Source of the DNA: Chrysochromulina tobinii
Taxonomy: Eukaryota; Haptophyta; Prymnesiales; Chrysochromulinaceae
Direction of reading: 5' to 3'
DNA length: 14,572 nucleotides
Assembly: GCA_001275005.1 (NCBI GenBank)
Contig: JWZX01000767.1
Location: 1 to 14,572, forward strand
The stretch's first letter is position 1. Each line of letters starts with the position of its first letter. This document shows positions 9,001 to 14,572 of this stretch, piece after piece. The notes beneath the pieces are model-generated. The model was not told the origin of the DNA and did not search any database. It was given only the letters and a program-made list of their open reading frames with translations. The translations under genes were made by a program, and so were the position numbers.

Positions 9001-12000
9001 CAGGGGCGGCAGCTCCTCTTCCTCCTCGGCGCCTCCACGCATCTTGCCCTCCGATAAGGCCCTATGGACCCGCAAGCGCCCGTCGTAGTAGCTTCGGTGC
9101 GCCTCGGCCTCCGCGGGCGTGAATCGTCCCCAGTGGGAGAGCATGCCCGCGCTCACAGCGCTCAGGTTGCCGCCCGCGTCCGCCTCGGCGTTCGCGTCGG
9201 CATTCGCGGGCACAAGCGGTGCAGGCGCACCGCCGGCAAAGGTCACGGCCACGCGCACCGCGCCAGAGCCAGCCGCGAGCAGCTCCAGCTCCGTCACCAC
9301 GCCCGAGACGGCGCTGTAGGCCTTGGGCGGCGGCTTGGGCGGCGGCGGCGGCGGTGGGCCAGCAGGCAACGGAGGGAAGCCGGCCAGCGGCAGCGCCGTG
9401 GCCGGCGGTGGGGGGAAGGCCGGCGGCGGAGGAAAGGCCGTGGTGTGGATGTGAATGGTCGGCGGTGGGCCGGTGGGTGGCGGTTGCGGCATCGGTGGCC
9501 GCTGCATCGGTGGCTGCTGCATCGGTGGCTGCTGCATCGAGGGCGGCGGCGGCAGTGGTTTGGGCGGCGGGCTTGGGTCAGGTGCAAGCCCGAGCAGCCG
9601 CTTGAGGGCGTCGCGGCCCGCATCTGACGCAGCAGGCTGCTGAAGCCCATAGGCCTCGGGGGGTGGGGGCAGCGGCGCCACCGGCATCATGTACCCACCC
9701 ATCATCTCGGGGGGGTAGCCAAAGGGCGAGCCAAAGGGCGGGACCGGCCCAGGGCCAGGAGGGCGATACATTCCGGGTGGGGGCAGCGCCCCGGGTGGGG
9801 GCAGCGGGGGCGGCGGCATCGAGAAGACTCCACGACCGCGGCCGCGGCCGCCGCCCTCGCCACCGCCCTTGGCAACACCGCCCTTGGCAACACCGCCCTT
9901 GCCGCCCTTGCCGTCGCCGCCGCCCCCCTTGCCGCCGCCACGCCCTCGACCGCCCTGGGCGGGGGGTGGCGCGCCCGGTAGCGACGGGAAGTCCTCAGGC
10001 GCCTCAGGCGAGGCAGCCGAGGCCTCCGTCGCCTCACTGACCTCGTCGGCGCTGCCGGTAAGGAGAGCCGCGAGCCCAGCGCCCACCACGGCGCCTCCCT
10101 TGCCCTCGCCGCGGCCCTTGCCGCCCTTGCCGCCAGCGCCGCCCTTGCCGCCGCCGCCACCCTTGCCACCGCCGCGGCCGCGACTCACCGATGGCGCCCC
10201 ACTGCCGGGCAGGGAAGGGAATTCGTCCGCGGCTGTGCCACCTGCGGCACCGCCGCTTCCGCTGCCGCTGACGTTATGCCGACCGGAGGCCGAGGGTGCC
10301 GTGGTCGACTTGCTCGGCAAACGCCCCGGCGTCCTCTTACCACCATCCCTCCTGCCACCGCCGCCACTGCCGCCACCTGCCTCCCCACCGCTATAGTTGC
10401 CACTGGATGGCTGTCGACGCCACTTCGCAAGGTCTAGCCCCACATTGCGCAGGTGATCCTCGCACAGCTCCACCGCCCTTCGCAGCGCTTTGTCCGAGGA
10501 CGCCTGCACGTGGAGCACCGCCACGGGAGGCGGCTCGCCCGACCGCGCCGTCGTGGGCGTGTTGGCTGTTGGCGTCGTGTCGGGCGTCGTCTTCGGCGTC
10601 GACGGCGCAGGCGATGCCGGCTCGGCCGCAGGTGCAGCCGCGCCATTCACTGGAGACGCGAGTCGTGGCGGTGCCGGCGTGCATGTCGCCTCGGCCGCCT
10701 CCTCCACCGGAGCATCTGGCCTCCGAGATCCTCCGAGATCCTCCGGAGCATCTGGCCACGAATGCTCCGATGCTCGCTCCTCGTCGAGCCCCTCGCCGCC
10801 GCCGCGCTCGCCGGCGCTCCCATTGCCCAATCGAAGAAAGATGCGCTCGGCTCCGGACTGCTGCATAATGTGGCGCAGGTGGAGGTTGCGCGGCCCTGTG
10901 ATTCTGCCGGTGAGCCGGAAGCCATGCGGCACCTCCGTCGGTCGAAACGGCACCTTCGCGCGCAGCCACGTCATATCGCCGCTTGAGCACTTGTCACGTT
11001 CCTCCTCGGCGGCCTTGAGCTTGCGTTGGATGCGCCTCGCATCCTCCAATTTCCCCTGCTTGCTGTAGACAGACATGAGCACCTTACACGTCGACATTGT
11101 GTCCTTGTGCCCGAGCGGCGTCACTCGCTCTCGGATCTGGAGGCACTCGACAGACAGACGCTCCGCCTTCTCATAGTCTCCCTTCTGGCGCGCCAGACTG
11201 GCCAGGTTGTGCAGCGTCTGGCCAACGCGGTCGGACATGCGCGTGTAGTACACCTCACGGATCGCAAGTGCGCGCTGGTAGAGCCGCTCCGCTGCATCGA
11301 GCTCGCCCTTCTGGTAGAAGAGCAGGTTGCCTAGCAGGTTGTAGCTGCTCGCCGTCTCCGGATGCTCTTCTCCAAAGACGGATTGGCGTATAGCGAGACC
11401 GCGCCGCAGAAGCCTCTCCGCCTCCTCGATCGCCACGCCCGTGCGCCGGCGCGCGAGCAGCACCGAAAAGTTAGAGAGCGACGCGGCGAGCGTCGGGCTC
11501 TTCGGCCCCAAGACCTGCTCACGCACTGCAATAGCGCGCCGGTAGAGCGCCTCGACAAACGCCTCGGAGCTCGCGGCGCGCGACGTGGCAGCAGCATCGG
11601 CCGCGACGAAGCTCAGGCTGCGCTCGCTCAGGCTGCGCTCGCTCAGACTGCGCTCGCTATTTCCGAAGGACAGGTTGCGCCCGCTCGAGCTCCCGCTTGA
11701 AATCGTCATCAGCGACGGGGGCGCTTCGGCGCTGCCGCCGCCGCTGCCGCTGGCCGGCCGCACACCTTCAAGCACCTTCCCGCGCAACAAGTTGGCCAGG
11801 TTGTTGTAAACGGCGGCAGTTAAGGGATGCGCGGTGCCCAGCATCGCATGCCGGATGCGGATCGTGTGGATGAAGATGATCTGAGAGGCGCGCGCTAGGC
11901 CGCGCCCGTCCAGCGAGACGGCGAGGAGATTGAGTGCCTCGGACACGAGCTCGTGGTGGGCCGAGGGCGGCGTGAGGCCAACACCCGCGTCGGCGATGAA

Positions 12001-14572
12001 GCCATGCAGCGCCGCGTCGAAGTCCACTTCCGATGCGAGGTCAACAGAAGAGAGGTTGGCGAGGCCTCGGACGGTTGATGCCGTCGGCCCAGCCCCCTCC
12101 TCCAGCGCCGCCGCTTCCTTGCCGCTGGCCGATGCTGCGCCGCTCGCTGCCGACACCTCGGCCAAGGTCAGCGAAGGTGCACTGGAAGCGTCACGGTGAA
12201 TTGGCAACGGCGGTGGCTTCGATGGCGGTGCGATACCCATGTCAGGAAATGGCAGCCCGGCCTCGTATAGGATAGCCGCACCCGCGTCCACGCCTGCAGT
12301 GAGGATGATCGCGCGGGCATACTCGGCGGAGCCGTCCGCACGCCGCTGCTGCTCGCCGTCCACGTACCCGAGCTCGATGCGAAGGCACGCCAAAAGGTGG
12401 GCGTTCGGCGTGGTGGGGAGGACGGCCCTGGCGTGCACCTCTGCGCTTCCTTGTGCGACCGCTGGTACCACCGCGTGGCCACGATCACCATCTGCCGCCG
12501 TGCGCTCCGTCGAGGCGTGCCGCTCGGCGACCTCGAGCGCGTCGAGGATGAGCGAGCGTCGACTGCCCGGGTCGAGTCGGTAGCGTAAGAGCAGCCTGCC
12601 ACTCGCAAGCAAGCCAGGGAAGGTCTCGGAAGCATGCTCGCGTGAGACGGCGAGGATCGTCTCGATGTTGTGCCGCTCGTTGTCGAAGGCGGAGAGGGCA
12701 CCCGCGTCCTCCATGATGCACAGCTGGGCCTGCACACCGAGCCATCGGGTCCAGTAACGCACCAGCCTCGCGCGCCAGACCGCCTGGGCTGATCGCCCCG
12801 CCTCGCCCGCCGACTCCACCACACCCTGTCCAAACAAGCGGATCAGCTCATGCAGCCGATAGCGCATCGTGCTCTCGGCTGCGCCGGTGCAACTCGAGCC
12901 GCCGCCGGCGCCGGTCGCCGCCGACGCTGACGACAAGGGAGGAACCACCTCGACCATCGAGTCGCTGATCAGCGAGCGCATCGCACGGCCTACCCACCCG
13001 ACACGATCGGCGGCACTGTCGCCACCTCCTTCTGCCCAGAGGCTCGTGAGGTTGGTCAGGCTACCGGAGGCGCGGGGCGAGGCGGTAGCGCCGGAGGTGG
13101 AGGATGCGGCGGCAGCCGTGGCGTTGGCATCCGCACAGTTGGCGGCGGCGGCTTCCTCCAGATAACGAAGCAATTGAGCGGGGCCGCCACCATCACCCTC
13201 CTCCTCGCCGTCCTCGCCGTCTTCCTCCTCGTCCTCGTCCTCGCCCTCCTCCCCTTCCTCCTCCTCGCCCGCACCGATGGCCGCCGCGGCGGCTCGCTCG
13301 TCGAAGCTCGAGGGGAACTCGCAGAGCGCGAGGAAGGCGAGCTGGAGGACTGGTGAGAGTGCGTGGAATGAGGAGGCGATGCATGCGTCCACGGAGATAT
13401 TGCCCGAGGACGCCGCCATCTGCCGAAACTCGCGCATGCGTCGCGTCTCGGACTCGAGCTTGGCAATCAGCTGATCGGGGCTCACCGCCACTCGTTGTGA
13501 CGAGAGCGCGCAGCCACACAGGCGCAGCGCGAGCGGCATGCAGCCGCACAGCTCGGCAATGGAGGCCGCGTGCGTGGGAGGCACGCGCGCCATCGTCTGC
13601 AGCAGCGAGATCGCCTCGAGCTCACTCAGCTGCGGCACCGCGATCGTAAGTGGCTGCTCATCGGGGATGCCGATCTCGCGGCGGCAGGTGAGGAGGAGCT
13701 TCACCTTGGGGCAGCGCCGCAGGATCTTTGACACGAGGTCGGAGAAGCCGGCGGACTGCTCCCCTCCCCCCGTGAGCTCATCACACCTGTCGAGGTACAA
13801 AAGCAACTGCTTCGTTGAGAGTGCGCCGATCACCTCCGCGGCCACGTGAGCCTCGTCCGCCTCGGCGACGCCCGGTAAGCGCAGCGCAAGCGCGATGGCG
13901 TACGTGAGCTGCATCGCGGAGGCGATGCCTCGCACTTCAGTGTGGAAGACGCCGTCCGGGAACGCATGCCGATGGCGAACGTAGTGGCACACGCTCGAGG
14001 CGAGGGCCGTCTTGCCGATGCCGCCCGCACCCACGAGCACGACGCACCGGCGACGCGTACCCGAAAGTGCCGCGACCGCCTGGTGCATCTGTCGCTGCCT
14101 GCCCACGAAGCTCGCCGAAGGGGCTGGTACATTGGTCACGCAGCGTGCTCGCGTCTTATCGGTGAGCAGGCCGGGTGGCCGTTGAAGGATCACAGCCGAC
14201 TCGTGGTCGCCATTGCCCAAGAGCACAAACTTGCCCGACTCGAGCGCGGCGGGCTTGTGCGAGGTCAGGCGCGGCGGCATGGCGCACACGGCCGCCTGCG
14301 CCACGTCGAACGCCTTCTTCACAGATTGGCCCACGCTTAGTGCGAGATAGAATTGGCGAGTGAAGGTGATCGCCGCCGCATCGAGCACGAGCGACTGCGA
14401 ACGCACGCCCACCACATGAGGCACGCCCGCGCGCACAAACGCCATCGCCGTCGGCTGCGAGTGGCACGCGCACACAAAGACCAGTCGGCATGTACTCTGT
14501 GCGTCGCCCGCGAGGCACGTGTCCGCGAGCAGTTGCGGGCTAAGCGAGTGAGTCGCGCCGCTGCCATCCTCG
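6037..14572 (-). CDS. CHAT-NB-ARC-TPR-KH-XRN1(C-terminal) fusion protein, 5' partial
   Basis: A single minus-strand frame runs from the right edge (first whole codon at 14571) to TGA at 6037-6039: 2844 codons without a stop. The true start is outside the window. The GTG at 14475 lies inside the CHAT core (RLVFVCACHS) and is not a start. Residues below are numbered from that GTG codon. Order: CHAT end (to 63), NB-ARC (122-345), winged helix with low-complexity inserts (360-560), helical region and TPRs (560-1158), KH (1168-1350), Gly/Lys/Arg- and Pro-rich linker (1351-1776), XRN1 conserved region 2 (1777-1998), XRN1 D1-D4 (2045-2690), and a tail ending SNLDM. Every domain is in the same frame, and no stop separates the NLR half from the XRN1 half, so two adjacent genes would need an unseen intron or splice. 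It is probably a cytosolic STAND-type signalling protease receptor coupled to RNA-decay machinery; this function is inference. Confidence 0.88.
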   Translation of the reverse strand, partial: EDGSGATHSLSPQLLADTCLAGDAQSTCRLVFVCACHSQPTAMAFVRAGVPHVVGVRSQSLVLDAAAITFTRQFYLALSVGQSVKKAFDVAQAAVCAMPPRLTSHKPAALESGKFVLLGNGDHESAVILQRPPGLLTDKTRARCVTNVPAPSASFVGRQRQMHQAVAALSGTRRRCVVLVGAGGIGKTALASSVCHYVRHRHAFPDGVFHTEVRGIASAMQLTYAIALALRLPGVAEADEAHVAAEVIGALSTKQLLLYLDRCDELTGGGEQSAGFSDLVSKILRRCPKVKLLLTCRREIGIPDEQPLTIAVPQLSELEAISLLQTMARVPPTHAASIAELCGCMPLALRLCGCALSSQRVAVSPDQLIAKLESETRRMREFRQMAASSGNISVDACIASSFHALSPVLQLAFLALCEFPSSFDERAAAAAIGAGEEEEGEEGEDEDEEEDGEDGEEEGDGGGPAQLLRYLEEAAAANCADANATAAAASSTSGATASPRASGSLTNLTSLWAEGGGDSAADRVGWVGRAMRSLISDSMVEVVPPLSSASAATGAGGGSSCTGAAESTMRYRLHELIRLFGQGVVESAGEAGRSAQAVWRARLVRYWTRWLGVQAQLCIMEDAGALSAFDNERHNIETILAVSREHASETFPGLLASGRLLLRYRLDPGSRRSLILDALEVAERHASTERTAADGDRGHAVVPAVAQGSAEVHARAVLPTTPNAHLLACLRIELGYVDGEQQRRADGSAEYARAIILTAGVDAGAAILYEAGLPFPDMGIAPPSKPPPLPIHRDASSAPSLTLAEVSAASGAASASGKEAAALEEGAGPTASTVRGLANLSSVDLASEVDFDAALHGFIADAGVGLTPPSAHHELVSEALNLLAVSLDGRGLARASQIIFIHTIRIRHAMLGTAHPLTAAVYNNLANLLRGKVLEGVRPASGSGGGSAEAPPSLMTISSGSSSGRNLSFGNSERSLSERSLSERSLSFVAADAAATSRAASSEAFVEALYRRAIAVREQVLGPKSPTLAASLSNFSVLLARRRTGVAIEEAERLLRRGLAIRQSVFGEEHPETASSYNLLGNLLFYQKGELDAAERLYQRALAIREVYYTRMSDRVGQTLHNLASLARQKGDYEKAERLSVECLQIRERVTPLGHKDTMSTCKVLMSVYSKQGKLEDARRIQRKLKAAEEERDKCSSGDMTWLRAKVPFRPTEVPHGFRLTGRITGPRNLHLRHIMQQSGAERIFLRLGNGSAGERGGGEGLDEERASEHSWPDAPEDLGGSRRPDAPVEEAAEATCTPAPPRLASPVNGAAAPAAEPASPAPSTPKTTPDTTPTANTPTTARSGEPPPVAVLHVQASSDKALRRAVELCEDHLRNVGLDLAKWRRQPSSGNYSGGEAGGGSGGGGRRDGGKRTPGRLPSKSTTAPSASGRHNVSGSGSGGAAGGTAADEFPSLPGSGAPSVSRGRGGGKGGGGGKGGAGGKGGKGRGEGKGGAVVGAGLAALLTGSADEVSEATEASAASPEAPEDFPSLPGAPPPAQGGRGRGGGKGGGGDGKGGKGGVAKGGVAKGGGEGGGRGRGRGVFSMPPPPLPPPGALPPPGMYRPPGPGPVPPFGSPFGYPPEMMGGYMMPVAPLPPPPEAYGLQQPAASDAGRDALKRLLGLAPDPSPPPKPLPPPPSMQQPPMQQPPMQRPPMPQPPPTGPPPTIHIHTTAFPPPPAFPPPPATALPLAGFPPLPAGPPPPPPPKPPPKAYSAVSGVVTELELLAAGSGAVRVAVTFAGGAPAPLVPANADANAEADAGGNLSAVSAGMLSHWGRFTPAEAEAHRSYYDGRLRVHRALSEGKMRGGAEEEEELPPLTDAENASHVARWCASLLRGLRWVVHYYLLGPPSWQWYFPYHHAPLLTDVAALLQLAPATASAPWPASRPLRPFEQLLSVLPPASATLLPKPYAEILISASAPETTHPLRKFFPHRYTIEPDLKGREWRDIALIPFIDAGALLKVTSALPPSALTDAEKQRNTTGTALAFAFDASRRQPVPSPLPARLPSLPAARSVELQIGGAPPPDPTRSVGDAPSPPALPMRNWPSLAMRVPFSMRLEKAALSLGCLGVVSRGLSWVLELPGAHALGASHVDALAANLLGETPVWIDWPYATEARVVCVTGPHERCWRDRRGALSRCDVHPSEWKQLQAELAEAMRSKAAIDCGTISFVLYVVRALGHTRLPDGSLVRRWSREPEPLPAQLVQPSTPHGTAEMASAAKGAAASRVAAGSRVLVLEGPYAGCVGVVEKVTTPETARAAEAPVPMEMDEEAAAAMAIVEAAERAAAELLAAERAVAEAAASLPPPGALASEEEQIEWAKQASLRTAEAYTPVGLPTPAPRQPSVVAPPVAPTTVELRVRPRPPLPTLPSVAPERGQSERDLAQRLSLPPIVLSRIASSVKIVGTEVDARGKRVEHEVGLGLKSRRQRLVAVGWVRLRSAADNKKSQERSGFEPREGFEARESWEYSSLSERTLRAYRAAFPTLFSLLEQKPTEDVYELEEVFPPSSFQGSDDAGWGPAAASRPDASGTLKVETPATRLADVMAFLEASGVRTARLVPADMLRLSIESVQLAEQSMIATAAAAAAAPPPPLVSLTVPPRAVLRPTDAGVHLGGISTTHAPGEHVVYIRASGAVPFGERGIVVAVQGTQCEVIFEREGYCGTGHFAQLSSCRAAVLPSASLLNLSRPLPAAYRLSSAGDRLRGALSESGALGGGGGVGSSSSTAMLARRVTGGIPANIWSLLEDLEPELREPEYVPGLELSAADGARRLMGGSSEGGSERTPALAKRGRRAANIYKEGEFTEDVSNLDM
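6406..8343 (-). other. XRN1 D1-D4 C-terminal domains
   Basis: Residues about 2045-2690. D1 (PAZ/Tudor-like): LLGETPVWIDWPYATEARVV CV and AIDCGTISFVLYVVRALG. D2 (KOW-like): SRVLVLEGPYAGCVGVVEKV. D3 (winged helix): EVGLGLKSRRQRLVAVGWVR, WEYSSLSERTLRAYRAAFPT LFSLL, DVYELEEVFP. D4 (SH3-like): GEHVVYIRASGAVPFGERGI VVAVQ and SASLLNLS. This set is specific to cytoplasmic XRN1 and missing from nuclear XRN2/Rat1. An Ala/Glu-rich, probably coiled or disordered insert separates D2 and D3 (about 2265-2330). Confidence 0.9.
8482..9147 (-). other. XRN1 conserved region 2
   Basis: Residues about 1777-1998. RSYYDGRLRV, then LRGLRWVVHYYLLGPPSWQW, YFPYHHAPLLTD, RPFEQLLSVLPPASATLLPK, FFPHRYTIEPDLKGREWRD, IALIPFID and LTDAEKQRN match the XRN1/XRN2 family segment that follows the nuclease core, motif by motif. 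In XRN enzymes this region packs against conserved region 1 and closes the active site. Here it begins right after the linker, without conserved region 1. Confidence 0.93.
9148..10425 (-). other. Gly/Lys/Arg-rich and Pro-rich linker
   Basis: Residues about 1351-1776 are low complexity. There are two blocks of GGGKGG and RGRGG (RGG-like, typical of RNA-binding and condensate-forming tails), each preceded by the same EFPSLPG/DFPSLPG motif. A Pro/Met-rich stretch follows, with a 15-bp DNA repeat (9489-9533) coding for MQQPP units and another (9861-9890) coding for GGVAK. Before the XRN1 part comes a short more ordered stretch (VVTELELLAAGSGAVRVAVT). No XRN1 nuclease motif occurs here. Confidence 0.85.
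10426..10974 (-). other. KH domain, split by a low-complexity insert
   Basis: Residues about 1168-1350. VPHGFRLTGRITGPRNLHLR HIM followed by GAERIFLRLGNGS matches the first half of a type I KH domain of the SF1/KHDC4-like kind. VAVLHVQASSDKALRRAVEL CEDHLRNVG matches the last strand and helix. About 95 residues of Pro/Thr/Ala/Glu-rich sequence separate the halves. The GxxG RNA-binding loop reads GPRN, so the second Gly is lost. A short duplication, PDAPEDLGGSRRPDAP, corresponds to a repeated GGAGCATCTGGCC (10708-10720 and 10744-10756). Confidence 0.72.
11002..11943 (-). other. TPR array, kinesin-light-chain type
   Basis: Residues about 845-1158. Repeats of about 42 residues are visible, for example EALYRRAIAVREQVLG, EAERLLRRGLAIRQSVFGEE, AAERLYQRALAIREVYYTRM, KAERLSVECLQIRERV, and a final EDARRIQRKLKAAEE. 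Asn residues sit at the NNLANLL, YNLLGNLL and HNLASLA positions. This is the TPR_12/KLC subtype commonly following NB-ARC. The array is interrupted after its first unit by a Gly/Ser insert with three ERSLS copies. Likely ligand-sensing or protein-docking surface. Confidence 0.94.
11611..11655 (-). repeat. 15-bp tandem repeat encoding ERSLS x3
   Basis: Three 15-bp units (11611-11625, 11626-11640, 11641-11655; one mismatch in the third) encode ERSLSERSLSERSLS (residues about 941-955) in a loop within the TPR region. Each unit carries an R-S-x-S core that basophilic kinases could phosphorylate. Confidence 0.9.
12796..13398 (-). other. NB-ARC winged helix with acidic and Ala/Ser/Gly inserts
   Basis: Residues about 360-560. 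SSFHALSPVLQLAFLALCEF begins the winged helix; YRLHELIRLFGQ (about 539-550) is the MHD-equivalent His motif. Between them lie a run of about 24 Glu/Asp/Gly residues (13195-13266) and a long Ala/Ser/Gly-rich insert, over 100 residues that normal winged helices lack. These are probably disordered loops and may interfere with, or regulate, the switch. Confidence 0.8.
13441..14112 (-). other. NB-ARC STAND NTPase domain
   Basis: Residues about 122-345. It starts with SFVGRQRQM; the P-loop GAGGIGKT is at 14008-14031. The Walker B strand is LLLYLDRCDEL, the sensor-1 strand KLLLTCRREIG, and the GxP/GLPL equivalent GCMPLALRLCG. All key nucleotide-binding motifs look intact, so an ATP-switched oligomerising platform is expected, as in Apaf-1-, NLR- and Avs-type proteins. 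Confidence 0.95.
14287..14572 (-). other. CHAT protease domain, C-terminal part
   Basis: The C-terminal part of a CHAT (caspase HetF associated with TPRs) domain: LVFVCACHSQ matches the conserved hydrophobic-SAC-x-T/S motif, with the predicted nucleophile Cys encoded at 14464-14466. It is followed by AFVRAGVPHVVG, then FTRQFYLALSVGQSVKKAFDVA, the typical F-Y-x-x-L-x-x-G-x-S-x-x-x-A-F ending. The catalytic His should lie some 50 residues upstream, outside the window. CHAT domains are caspase-like cysteine proteases often placed next to STAND NTPases and TPRs. Confidence 0.87.

Noticed and set aside
9148-10990. Boundary between two separate genes (NLR and XRN1-like)
   Set aside because: No stop codon occurs in the shared frame between TPR and XRN1 regions, and the linker is RNA-binding-type low complexity in that frame; transcript evidence could still revive this.
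14473-14475. Start codon of the giant frame at 14475
   Set aside because: The codon is GTG inside the conserved CHAT strand; the frame continues open with CHAT-like sequence to the window edge.

Overview
The window looks like GC-rich nuclear DNA of a unicellular eukaryote. Evidence is a plus-strand gene split by two short GT-AG introns that share a GTGCGT donor, a secretory signal, Notch-type LNR modules and a kringle domain, and next to it an NLR-type gene of more than 8.5 kb. A haptophyte or similar alga would fit the very high GC, the Ala/Pro/Gly-rich inserts and the CHAT/NB-ARC/TPR content, but that assignment is inference.

Layout, left to right. (1) About 1-2100, minus strand: an Ala/Pro-rich coding region I cannot assign to a family. 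It is readable only by moving between three frames, with one apparent one-base frameshift near 1440 and a 16-bp minisatellite at 118-178 flanked by CATTTG direct repeats. It runs off the left edge. (2) About 2100-2417: a short region between divergent genes, with a perfect 9-bp inverted repeat. (3) 2418-5029, plus strand: a three-exon gene for a predicted 779-residue type I membrane protein. It has a signal peptide, a beta-rich N-terminal domain, three LNR modules, a kringle, a degenerate fourth LNR-like cluster, a disordered stalk with a dibasic RKRR site, one transmembrane helix and a 75-residue tail. (4) 5030-5960: a convergent intergenic region in which I see no gene. (5) 5961-6055: four tandem 24-bp hairpin-forming repeats, the last of which contains the stop codon of the next gene. 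(6) 6037-14572, minus strand: one uninterrupted reading frame of at least 2844 codons, open at the right edge.

The giant minus-strand frame is the main discovery. In protein order it encodes the end of a CHAT caspase-like protease domain with the catalytic-Cys motif, an NB-ARC STAND NTPase with its winged helix, kinesin-light-chain-type TPRs, a KH domain, a long Gly/Lys/Arg- and Pro-rich linker, and then the C-terminal two thirds of the cytoplasmic 5'-3' exoribonuclease XRN1 (conserved region 2 plus domains D1-D4). Conserved region 1 of XRN1, which carries the catalytic acidic residues, is absent. The protein therefore reads as an intracellular NLR/STAND sensor-protease joined to a nuclease-dead mRNA-decay scaffold. 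It could be an integrated-decoy immune receptor, half of a split XRN1, or a receptor targeted to mRNA-decay bodies. I know of no described protein with this architecture, but I could not search a database.
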